7,323 bases of DNA, taken from the NCBI GenBank assembly GCA_963522035.1, contig CAUQYP010000237.1:1-7323 (forward strand), read 5' to 3'. The translations under genes were made by a program, and so were the position numbers. The notes below the pieces were generated by a model. That model had not been told where the DNA came from. It made no database searches and saw nothing but the letters and a program-made list of their open reading frames with translations. The stretch's first letter is position 1. Each line of letters opens with the position of its first letter. Positions 1-6,951 of the stretch are shown piece by piece. Source of the DNA: Noviherbaspirillum_A sp963522035 (lineage in GTDB: Bacteria; Pseudomonadota; Gammaproteobacteria; Burkholderiales; Burkholderiaceae_D).

Positions 1-27
1 CGTCAAAGGCAGCGTCAAAAGCAGAAG

Positions 28-107
28 CAACTGTCGCTGCGCGGGCAACTGCAACTGCAACTACAACTGTCGCTGCGCGGGCAACGGCAACCGTCACTGC
101 GCGCAAC
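28..107. repeat. Imperfect direct repeat, period 36 bp, low complexity
   Basis: A 22-bp unit beginning CAACTGTCGCTGCGCGGGCA occurs exactly at 28-49 and 64-85, with a degenerate shorter copy at 88-107. Between and before the copies runs a 6-bp CAACTG/CAAAAG-type alternation. The 36-bp period is a multiple of three, so every reading frame through it stays open. Plus frame 1 gives an Arg/Lys-Gln then Leu-Gln alternation, open from base 1 to the TAA at 226-228. A minus-strand frame opening with ATG at 107-109 gives an Ala/Val-rich peptide with VARAATV twice, running off the left edge after 36 codons. There is no convincing ribosome binding site for the minus frame. I cannot decide between a coding tail, a small gene and a noncoding minisatellite. 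Confidence 0.7.
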
Positions 108-109
108 AT

Positions 110-119
110 GCAATATTGC
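110..119. repeat. 10-bp perfect palindrome GCAATATTGC
   Basis: GCAATATTGC is self-complementary over all ten bases. It lies between the low-complexity repeat and the 3' end of the 530-aa minus-strand gene (stop at 141-143). No T-tract follows on either strand, so it is not an intrinsic terminator. It could be a dimeric regulator site or chance. Confidence 0.5.
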
Positions 120-140
120 TTACAGGCCGGCTCGGGCAAG

Positions 141-1733
141 TCACCACGAAGCTGCTCTAACGGCGAGCAGATGGAAGTTTTGCCCAGCGACTTCAATGCT
201 GCCGGCTTCGAATTCTTCGTTCTGGTAAAAGTGAAACGTGCCATGAAATGCCAGGCTCGCTGGAAAATACGGCGGTATTTCGAATCCGAGGTCTTCGCTG
301 CCATTGCTGCCAACGAGCATGACCGAGCGCACCTCCGGGTCGATGGCGGAGAAATGTACGGTTATACGGCCATCGTTTTCGTCGTCGCGACGCAGGGAAA
401 ATTGCGTTTGCAGGGACGGAACCGGTTCCACACGGCGGCCATGCAAATCGGTAAAGAGCGGGTGCCTGATCTTGTACAGGTAGGTATTGCATAGAAAATT
501 CTTGATCCGTTCGCCAGCCACGTGCAGGACGACTTCTGGCAGTGACTTCCTGGCGCCCGCGCCAACGAATGCCTTCAGTTCGCCATACGACCTGCACCTG
601 GTCTTGATGCCATTTTCGTCGACCAGGGAATAGTCTCCCCGTTCGACGATCCTGGCGTAGTCGTCATTCCTGTCTTCCCAGGTGTTCGTAAAGTGCCGAT
701 CGATATTCTTTTCGCGCAAGGTGTTCAGCGCGTGGTTGCCATGATCGTCCTGGAACCGGACGTTTATTAGCTGAGCGATGCGTCCAGTCTCTTCAGTCAG
801 CGCCTTGTGAAAGTCGGAGCACTGCGCCAGACATGCCTGGTGCACCAATGATGCGACACGGCTGCCGATGTTGCCCTGGCTTTGGGCCTGCATGCCCCAG
901 GCGGCTTTCACGTAGGCGCCAAAGCCGTGGGCAAGGCGTTGGTGCGCCGGCGGCACGGCGTTCATCATCGGGTTGATTACGCCGTTCCATATAAGCAGGT
1001 TGAACAGGGCGTCCGACACGGCCTTGTTCTGTGCACTCGGTTCGAGCGCAAGGAAGGCAGGCAAGCGAGCCAGCTCTGCACGAAATTCCGCGAGCAGGGC
1101 CAGGGTTGGCGAAGGCAAGGTTTTCAGCGAAAGAATTGTCTTGGAAAATACCGGCCAGAGGTCGTCGCACAGGGCCTTGAATGGTTTCCAGTCGAAATCC
1201 GCGTCGCCGCCAGCCTCCGGATAGAACTGGCCAAGGTCTCCTTTCGGGCCAATATGCGCCTGCATCCTTTTCCGCAGCTTGCTGACCGGTTCTTGTAGCG
1301 AGTCCTGGAGCTGAGCGATCCACGCGGTCGGATAATTCGCTGCATTTGCGGTCGTCTGGTCCCGGAGTATGCCGTTCGCGAGCTTGTCCGGCTTGAGCCT
1401 TTCGAGATAGGCGCGGGGCGATGCCGGCGTCTTCGACGCAGGCGTACCGGCTTCGGAAGAGGATGACTTGTACGGGCTTTCCTGCGCAACGCGCGTCGCC
1501 CTGGGCGAAGCGGGTGAGGTGAAGGGGGTGTTTTGTCGCGATGCTGGGAACAGCAGCGTATTTCCTGGCTGCCCCGGGCCTTCCCGCACTTCAGGAGATT
1601 TCACACCCTTCTTCGGATTTTTCGACGCGCTTTTGTGCTTGGCCGATGTACTCCGGGATTCATTTGCAGAACGGTGCAGCAGGGCATCCGCGGCACGGGG
1701 CGTCAGGTTAAAGATGTCAGCCATGGGGTTCAT
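141..1733 (-). CDS. Putative effector-like protein with a divergent RasGAP-like domain
   Basis: 530 aa, no signal peptide or membrane segment seen. Residues about 21-108 are rich in Ser, Pro, Lys and Thr, probably disordered, and carry PASPRA twice (74-79 and 103-108). Residues about 110-315 can be aligned by eye with RasGAP domains. ILR-DQTTA (122-129) matches the arginine-finger segment (LFR-x-x-T/N-S/T; R124 versus R789 of p120GAP). LQDSLQEPVSKL (142-153) matches the following YL..L.P helix. LPSPTLALL (206-214) matches the LPPxLR helix. LFNLL...VINPMM (243-257), PP (261-262) and R266-K276 match FLRxI(N/C)PAI...P...R.L...K. The Arg of FLR appears replaced. Residues 316-530 are unrecognised. 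The start was taken at 1733; M4 (1724) is an alternative, and neither has a clear Shine-Dalgarno. Hand-counted GC of 601-720 is 62/120, against 81/120 in recQ at 4501-4620, suggesting transfer. The ORF is certain; the RasGAP reading is a hypothesis, and another helical fold is possible. Confidence 0.85.
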   Translation of the reverse strand: MNPMADIFNLTPRAADALLHRSANESRSTSAKHKSASKNPKKGVKSPEVREGPGQPGNTLLFPASRQNTPFTSPASPRATRVAQESPYKSSSSEAGTPASKTPASPRAYLERLKPDKLANGILRDQTTANAANYPTAWIAQLQDSLQEPVSKLRKRMQAHIGPKGDLGQFYPEAGGDADFDWKPFKALCDDLWPVFSKTILSLKTLPSPTLALLAEFRAELARLPAFLALEPSAQNKAVSDALFNLLIWNGVINPMMNAVPPAHQRLAHGFGAYVKAAWGMQAQSQGNIGSRVASLVHQACLAQCSDFHKALTEETGRIAQLINVRFQDDHGNHALNTLREKNIDRHFTNTWEDRNDDYARIVERGDYSLVDENGIKTRCRSYGELKAFVGAGARKSLPEVVLHVAGERIKNFLCNTYLYKIRHPLFTDLHGRRVEPVPSLQTQFSLRRDDENDGRITVHFSAIDPEVRSVMLVGSNGSEDLGFEIPPYFPASLAFHGTFHFYQNEEFEAGSIEVAGQNFHLLAVRAASW

Positions 1734-1823
1734 TCAATGAGCGGTTCAACCGGAGCTCGGGTGGGTACCCGCGATTCAATCCCGGTTCCCGCCGATGTTC
1801 GACAGATTGCGTAAAATTCGGCC
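1734..1823. promoter_or_regulatory. Divergent intergenic region with candidate promoter elements
   Basis: This 90-bp gap separates the start codons of the minus-strand 530-aa gene and the plus-strand YkgJ-like gene, so promoters for both are expected here. On the plus strand TAAAAT (1812-1817) resembles a -10 box only 6 bp before the ATG at 1824. That would give a leaderless or nearly leaderless mRNA, consistent with no Shine-Dalgarno before that ATG; no good -35 is seen at the right distance. Small symmetric elements are GGTTCAACC (1743-1751), GAGCTC (1753-1758) and GGGTACCC (1763-1770). ATTCAAT occurs at 1732-1738 and 1774-1780. None matches an operator I can name. Confidence 0.35.
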
Positions 1824-2083
1824 ATGACCGATTTCCTCACCTGCCGCGCCGGTTGCGGCGCCTGCTGCATCGCGCCGTCGATTTCCTCGGCTATTCCGGG
1901 CATGCCGGACGGCAAGCCGGCCGGCGTTCGCTGCAGCCAGCTCGACGACGACAACGGCTGCCGCATCTTCGGCAGCCCGGAGCGGCCGGCGGTATGCGCT
2001 AGCCTGCAGCCGGCCGCCGACATGTGCGGCGCAAGCCGCAGCCATGCGCTGGCATGGCTCGCCCGGCTCGAACGGGAGACCGC

Positions 2084-2087
<4 letters not shown>
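1824..2087 (+). CDS. YkgJ-family cysteine-cluster protein (CxxCC type)
   Basis: 87 aa, complete. Eight cysteines at 7, 11, 14, 15, 37, 46, 58 and 68 follow the pattern of the YkgJ/UPF0153 family: C-x3-C-x2-CC near the N-terminus, then a Cys before the acidic DDDNGCRIF stretch, then RPAVC and the final MCG. The family is thought to bind a metal, zinc or an iron-sulfur centre, through these residues; its role is not established. The protein is soluble, with no signal or membrane segment. The start at 1824 is the only Met before the first Cys and lacks a clear ribosome binding site. Its TGA overlaps the ATG of the next gene by 4 bases (ATGA at 2084-2087), so the two are translationally coupled. 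Confidence 0.88.
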
Positions 2088-2626
<539 letters not shown>

Positions 2627-2654
2627 AACCGACCTGAATTCGAGGCTCATATGG

Positions 2655-2685
2655 AACCCGCCTGGTTCACCGCCGGCGGGTTTTT
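2655..2685 (+). terminator. Rho-independent terminator after the lipoprotein gene
   Basis: AACCCGCC (2655-2662) pairs perfectly with GGCGGGTT (2675-2682) around a 12-base loop. The run of Ts at 2681-2685 completes an intrinsic terminator for plus-strand transcription. It lies 29 bp after the lipoprotein stop and 50 bp before uppP, so it separates the cysteine-cluster/lipoprotein pair from the uppP-recQ pair. The reverse strand lacks a T-tract, so it should act in one direction only. Confidence 0.85.
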
Positions 2686-2735
2686 CATTGAGCTGCACAA
2701 GTGCCGCGCACTCTCCACCTCTTACAAAAACAGGC

Positions 2736-3569
2736 ATGGATCCCGTTCTACTCCTTAAAGCATTCATCATGGGCATCGTCGAGGGACTGACGGAATTCCT
2801 GCCCATTTCCTCGACCGGCCACCTTATCCTCGCCGGCAGCCTGCTCGACTTCACCGGCGACAAGGTGAAGGTGTTCGAGATCGCGATCCAGGCCGGCGCC
2901 ATGCTGGCGGTCATCTGGGAATACCGGTTGCGCATCGCCTCGGTGCTGAGCGGGCTGTTTACCGAGCGGCGTGCGCAGCGCTTCGTGCTCAACCTGGTGG
3001 TGGCCTTCCTGCCGGCGGCGGGACTCGGCTTCCTGTTCAACAGCCGCATCAAGGAAGTCCTGTTTGCGCCAGTGCCGGTGGCGATGGCTTTCATCGTCGG
3101 CGGCCTGGTCATCCTGTGGGTGGAGCGGCGCCAGCGCATGATGCCCGCGCCGGCACGCGTGGAGTCGGTGGACGACATGACATTGATGGACGCCTTCAAG
3201 GTCGGCTGCGCGCAGGCTTTCGCGCTGGTGCCCGGCACCAGCCGCTCGGGCGCCACCATCATCGGCGGCATGCTGTTCGGGCTGTCGCGCAAGGCCTCCA
3301 CCGAGTTCTCCTTCTTCCTCGCCATTCCGACGCTGCTGGCCGCTACCGTGTATTCGCTGTACAAGGAACGCGGCCTGTTGTCCGCCGCCGACGTGCCGAT
3401 GTTTACCGTCGGCACCGTCGCCGCCTTCGGGTCGGCCTTCCTGTGCGTGCGCTGGCTGCTGCGCTACATCAGCACCCATGACTTCACGGTGTTTGCCTGG
3501 TACCGCATCGTGTTCGGCTTCCTGGTGCTGATCAGCGCCTGGGGCGGCTGGGTCGTCTGGGCCGACTGA
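2736..3569 (+). CDS. uppP: Undecaprenyl-diphosphate phosphatase UppP (BacA)
   Basis: 277 aa polytopic inner-membrane enzyme. It dephosphorylates undecaprenyl diphosphate to recycle the lipid carrier for peptidoglycan and other wall polymers; overexpression of the family gives bacitracin resistance. Both signature motifs are intact: EGLTEFLPISSTGHL (16-30, with the catalytic-region E16, E20, S26 and H29) and PGTSRSG (166-172, with R170). Several hydrophobic helices surround them, and the length is normal for the family (about 270). The start at 2736 gives the usual MD...LLKA N-terminus. An in-frame ATG at 2610 would add 42 residues encoded across the terminator, so I rejected it. The ribosome binding site is weak (AGG too close to the ATG). 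recQ follows after 17 bp, probably in the same transcript. Confidence 0.96.
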   Translation: MDPVLLLKAFIMGIVEGLTEFLPISSTGHLILAGSLLDFTGDKVKVFEIAIQAGAMLAVIWEYRLRIASVLSGLFTERRAQRFVLNLVVAFLPAAGLGFLFNSRIKEVLFAPVPVAMAFIVGGLVILWVERRQRMMPAPARVESVDDMTLMDAFKVGCAQAFALVPGTSRSGATIIGGMLFGLSRKASTEFSFFLAIPTLLAATVYSLYKERGLLSAADVPMFTVGTVAAFGSAFLCVRWLLRYISTHDFTVFAWYRIVFGFLVLISAWGGWVVWAD

Positions 3570-3586
3570 GACAGGAAGACCAGATC

Positions 3587-5416
3587 ATGTCCGACCTCCG
3601 CGAACGCGCGCTCCACCTGCTGCAAACGATTTTCGGCTACCCGGCATTTCGCGGCCAGCAGGCCGAGATCGTCGACACGCTGGCCTCGGGCGGCGACGCG
3701 CTGGTGCTGATGCCTACCGGCGGCGGCAAGTCGCTGTGTTACCAGATTCCGGCGCTGCTGCGCGACGGCGTCGGCGTGGTCGTGTCCCCGCTGATCGCCC
3801 TGATGCAGGACCAGGTCGACGCGCTGGACGAGGTCGGCGTACGGGCCGCTTTCCTGAATTCGACCCAGACCTCCGCGCAGTCGGCGCGCATCGAGCAGAA
3901 GGTGCGCGACGGCGAGCTCGACCTGCTCTACGTAGCGCCGGAGCGGCTGCTCACGCCGCGCTGCATGGCGCTGCTGGAAGCGTCGAAGATCGCGCTGTTC
4001 GCGATCGACGAGGCGCATTGCGTGTCGCAGTGGGGCCACGACTTCCGGCCCGAATACATCCGGCTGTCGGTGCTGCACGAGCGCTTTCCCGATGTGCCGC
4101 GCATTGCGCTGACCGCCACCGCCGACCAGCAGACGCGCGAGGAAATCGCGCGCCGCCTGCAGCTGGAAGACGGGCGCCTGTTCGTGTCTTCCTTCGACCG
4201 GCCCAATATCCGCTACCGGATCGTCGAAAAGGACAATGCGCGCAAGCAGCTGCTGGACTTCATCGAGACCGAGCATCCGGGCGATGCCGGCGTGGTTTAT
4301 TGCCTGTCGCGCAAGAAGGTAGAGGAGACCACCGACTTCCTGAAACAGAATGGTGTCGCCGCGCTGGCCTACCATGCCGGCATGGAGCAGGGCGTACGCA
4401 GCACCAACCAGTCGCGCTTCCTGCGGGAAGAGGGTGTGGTGATGGTGGCGACGATTGCGTTCGGCATGGGCATCGACAAGCCGGACGTGCGCTTCGTCGC
4501 CCACCTCGACCTGCCCAAGAGCATCGAAGGCTATTACCAGGAAACCGGCCGCGCCGGCCGCGACGGCGCACCGGCCAATGCATGGATGGCGTACGGCTTG
4601 CAGGACGTGGTGCAGCAGCGCCGCATGATCGACGAGTCGGAGGCCGACGAAACGTACAAGCGCATCCAGGGCCAGAAGCTCGACGCGATGCTGGGGCTGT
4701 GCGAGACCATAGGCTGCCGGCGGGTGCGGCTGCTCAGCTACTTCGGGCAGGAGTCCGGGCCCTGCGGCAATTGCGACACCTGCCTGCATCCGCCGGTGTC
4801 GTACGACGCCACGGTGCCGGTGCAGAAGCTGCTGTCGACGATCTACCGGGTCGACCAGCGCTTCGGCGCCGGCCACGTGATGGACGTGCTGCGCGGGATC
4901 GATTCGGACAAGGTGAAGCAGTGGAAGCACGACCAGCTGTCGACGTTCGGCGTCGGGTCCGACATCGGCGAACAGGAATGGCGCGCGATCCTGCGCCAGG
5001 TGATCGCGCTGGGCCTGGTGCATGTCGACCATGACGCGTATAACGCGCTGAAGCTGACCGACGAGGCGCGCCCTGTGCTGAAAGGCGCGCGGCCGGTGCA
5101 GCTGCGGCGCTACGAGAAACCGGCGAAGCCGAGCAAGCAAAAGCGTGCTGCCTCGGCCCGGCCGCGCGGCTATGTGGAAGCGGACCTGTCGCGCACCGAG
5201 CAGGAAATCTTCGAGAAGCTGCGCTGGTGGCGGGTGGAGACGGCGCGCGCGCATAACGTGCCGGCCTACATCATCTTCCACGACGCGACAATGCGGGAAA
5301 TCGCCAAGGCCAAGCCGGACACGCTGGACGCGTTGCGCGGCGTCTCGGGCGTCGGCGAGAAGAAGCTGCAGACCTACGGGGAAGAGATCGTGGCGCTGGT
5401 CCGCGAGTTGTTGTAG
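3587..5416 (+). CDS. recQ: ATP-dependent DNA helicase RecQ
   Basis: 609 aa, the usual length for bacterial RecQ. It is a 3'-5' DNA helicase acting in recombination (RecF pathway) and replication-fork repair. Superfamily 2 motifs are complete: Q-motif region FRGQQ (21-25), Walker A PTGGGKS (43-49), DEAH (141-144) followed by the RecQ aromatic-rich loop CVSQWGHDFRPEY, TATA (176-179), and motif VI QETGRAGRDG (318-327). The RQC zinc site is intact with C377, C393, C396 and C399 in the order C..YFGQ..CGNCDTC, followed by the winged-helix region. One HRDC domain occupies about 533-609. A Lys/Ala/Pro-rich linker (510-528) joins it to the RQC part. AGGAAG at 3573-3578, 8 bases before the ATG, supports the start. 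The gene converges on the barstar gene, with a 36-bp gap and no clear terminator. Confidence 0.97.
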   Translation: MSDLRERALHLLQTIFGYPAFRGQQAEIVDTLASGGDALVLMPTGGGKSLCYQIPALLRDGVGVVVSPLIALMQDQVDALDEVGVRAAFLNSTQTSAQSARIEQKVRDGELDLLYVAPERLLTPRCMALLEASKIALFAIDEAHCVSQWGHDFRPEYIRLSVLHERFPDVPRIALTATADQQTREEIARRLQLEDGRLFVSSFDRPNIRYRIVEKDNARKQLLDFIETEHPGDAGVVYCLSRKKVEETTDFLKQNGVAALAYHAGMEQGVRSTNQSRFLREEGVVMVATIAFGMGIDKPDVRFVAHLDLPKSIEGYYQETGRAGRDGAPANAWMAYGLQDVVQQRRMIDESEADETYKRIQGQKLDAMLGLCETIGCRRVRLLSYFGQESGPCGNCDTCLHPPVSYDATVPVQKLLSTIYRVDQRFGAGHVMDVLRGIDSDKVKQWKHDQLSTFGVGSDIGEQEWRAILRQVIALGLVHVDHDAYNALKLTDEARPVLKGARPVQLRRYEKPAKPSKQKRAASARPRGYVEADLSRTEQEIFEKLRWWRVETARAHNVPAYIIFHDATMREIAKAKPDTLDALRGVSGVGEKKLQTYGEEIVALVRELL

Positions 5417-5452
5417 CCGCCCTCGCAGGCATCGTCTCCCGAATCTCTCGCC

Positions 5453-5779
5453 CTACAGCAGGACCAGCCGCAGCGGCGGCGCCTTGCCCTGCTCGCCATA
5501 ACGCAGGTTGACTTCGTCGACCGTGTCCTCGAGCGCTGCCAGCACTGCCGGCGCCTCGTGGCTGACGATGGAGGCGTCGTTCAATTCAATGTCCAGCACT
5601 TCATCCGGCGCCAGCACGAAGCGGCTCATGCCGTCGTCGTCGCGTACGCCGGACAGGCAGTCGATCAGGGCGCTGATGTTGCGGCCGTAGAAGTCGGGCA
5701 GGCCGAAGGCGAGTTCGCATTCGCGGTGGAATGCGTGCATGTCCGTCAGCTTGCGGCCGTCGAGGGTGACGCTAGCCAT
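5453..5779 (-). CDS. Barstar-family ribonuclease inhibitor-like protein
   Basis: 108 aa, cytoplasmic. The N-terminal strand (VTLDGRKL), the helix with HAFHRECELAFGLP, and the YGRN..ALIDCLSG motif (31-44) are those of the barstar fold, which inhibits barnase-type RNases. Compared with Bacillus barstar (DALWD), the residues are S36, I39 and D40. So Asp39 of barstar is kept as D40, but Asp35 and Trp38 are not, and the partner may not be a classical barnase. Its ATG lies 2 bp after the exbD stop (TGACCATG), so it is last in the tonB-exbB-exbD operon and probably translated by coupling. No RNase gene is visible here. Stop TAG at 5453-5455. Confidence 0.88.
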   Translation of the reverse strand: MASVTLDGRKLTDMHAFHRECELAFGLPDFYGRNISALIDCLSGVRDDDGMSRFVLAPDEVLDIELNDASIVSHEAPAVLAALEDTVDEVNLRYGEQGKAPPLRLVLL

Positions 5780-5781
5780 GG

Positions 5782-6222
5782 TCAGCGCGCCGCGGGCGTG
5801 GCGGGCGTGGCGGTCGGCTCGGTCACGAAGCCGAGCTTGGCCAGGCCGTTCGACTGGGCCGCGGCCATGACTTGCGCAATGACTTCGTAGCGGGTGGCCT
5901 TGTCGGCGCGCAGCTGCAGCTCGGGCTGCGGCTGTTTTTGCGCGGCAGCGGCCATGCGCGCCGGCAGGTCGGCCTGGCTGACCGGGGCGTCGTTCCAGAA
6001 GAGGGCGCCCGCAGGATCGATGGACAAGGTCACCGTCTCCGGTTTTTCAGGCGCGGGCGCCGACTGCGCGGCCGGCAGGTCGAGCTTGACCGCATGCGTG
6101 AAAAGCGGCGCGGTGATGATGAAGATGACCAGCAGTACCAGCATCACGTCGACCATGGGCGTGACATTGATGTCTGCCATGGGCGCGCCCTGCCGGTTAT
6201 TGTCGAATCCGCCAAATGCCAT
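5782..6222 (-). CDS. exbD: ExbD/TolR-family biopolymer transport protein
   Basis: 146 aa. A short cytoplasmic N-terminus is followed by INVTPMVDVMLVLLVIFIIT (18-37), one transmembrane helix carrying the proton-path aspartate D25, at the same number as in E. coli ExbD. The rest is the periplasmic domain, ending in a Thr/Pro/Ala-rich tail. With ExbB it forms the proton-driven motor that energises TonB. The tail is encoded partly by a perfect tandem 9-mer (GCGGGCGTG on the plus strand, 5792-5800 and 5801-5809), giving TPATPA. GGAG six bases before the ATG supports the start; exbB ends 19 bp upstream. TolR is the alternative, but the adjacent tonB favours ExbD. Confidence 0.93.
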   Translation of the reverse strand: MAFGGFDNNRQGAPMADINVTPMVDVMLVLLVIFIITAPLFTHAVKLDLPAAQSAPAPEKPETVTLSIDPAGALFWNDAPVSQADLPARMAAAAQKQPQPELQLRADKATRYEVIAQVMAAAQSNGLAKLGFVTEPTATPATPAAR

Positions 6223-6241
6223 GATGTGCTCCGTGCTTGAA

Positions 6242-6934
6242 TTATTTGCCGACGCGGCTGCCGGTCGTCAGGTAGGCATGCAGGTCGTGCGCGAACGCGT
6301 CCAGCTCGGCCAGCGTGACCCGGTTGACGCGGGTGAATGCGTTGTACGCCAGGACGGCGGGTATTGCCACTACCAGCCCCAGCGCGGTCATGATCAGCGC
6401 TTCGCCCACCGGGCCGGCGATCTTGTCGATCTGCACCGTGCCGGTGGACGACACCGCGATCAGCGCATGGTAGATGCCCCAGACCGTGCCGAACAGGCCG
6501 ACGAAAGGCGCGGTCGAACCGACCGAGGCCAGCAGCGTCAGGCCATTCTCCAGCCTTGACGACACCCGGTTGATTTCCTGGCGCAGCGTGCGGGTGATGA
6601 GTTCGCCTGGGTCGACGGAAGCGTTCAGCGAGTTTTCCTGGGAGCGCAGGTTGGCCGCTTCCAGGCTTTGCGCGGCCAGCGGCGTGTAGACCCGCTCGCT
6701 GTCGGACTTCTGCATCACGGCAATGGCGTCGTTCAGCGTCGGCGCCTTCCAGAAGCTTTCCAGCGTGCCGGCGCTGCGCCGGATGCGCCACGAACTCCAG
6801 GTCTTCGCCAGGATGTAGTACCAGCTCATGACGGACATCAGCAGCAGCACATAGGCTACCGCATGCGACACGGCGTCGCCTTGTGCCCAGTAATGGGCCA
6901 GTCCCATGCCTTGATTCGCAATCGTCGGATTCAT
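6242..6934 (-). CDS. exbB: ExbB-type MotA/TolQ/ExbB proton-channel protein
   Basis: 230 aa with three membrane helices: about 22-43, 132-160 (GSTAPFVGLFGTVWGIYHAL, the conserved TolQ/ExbB signature at 139-158) and 172-200 (GPVGEALIMTALGLVVAIP, with E178 corresponding to the channel glutamate E176 of E. coli ExbB). It builds the pentameric stator channel around ExbD and passes proton-motive force to TonB. The start at 6934 gives a normal N-terminus, 17 bp after the tonB stop. An upstream in-frame ATG at 6991 would overlap the tonB coding end and is unlikely. The Shine-Dalgarno is weak. The neighbouring tonB argues for ExbB rather than TolQ. Confidence 0.93.
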   Translation of the reverse strand: MNPTIANQGMGLAHYWAQGDAVSHAVAYVLLLMSVMSWYYILAKTWSSWRIRRSAGTLESFWKAPTLNDAIAVMQKSDSERVYTPLAAQSLEAANLRSQENSLNASVDPGELITRTLRQEINRVSSRLENGLTLLASVGSTAPFVGLFGTVWGIYHALIAVSSTGTVQIDKIAGPVGEALIMTALGLVVAIPAVLAYNAFTRVNRVTLAELDAFAHDLHAYLTTGSRVGK

Positions 6935-6951
6935 CGTGTGTCGTATTTCGC

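Noticed and set aside
28..107. CRISPR-like direct repeats
   Set aside because: Only two exact copies, with low-complexity 14-bp spacing that resembles the repeat itself; no cas genes.
1798..1820. TTCG-N15-TTCG resembling a PIP/hrpII box for type III regulon control
   Set aside because: The spacing is 15 instead of 16, the first half is followed by A, it overlaps the YkgJ gene start region and points away from the effector-like gene.
2688..2728. Promoter for uppP (TTGAGC and TACAAA-like elements)
   Set aside because: The spacing between the two elements is far from 17 bp; a promoter is expected here but I cannot point to it.
3464..5281. 605-codon open frame on the minus strand opposite recQ
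   Set aside because: It is an antisense shadow of recQ, rich in His, Arg, Gln, Ala and Leu as expected from GC-rich codon structure; recQ has all its motifs.
5417..5452. Shared terminator between convergent recQ and the barstar gene
   Set aside because: No stable hairpin followed by a T-tract could be found on either strand in this 36-bp gap.
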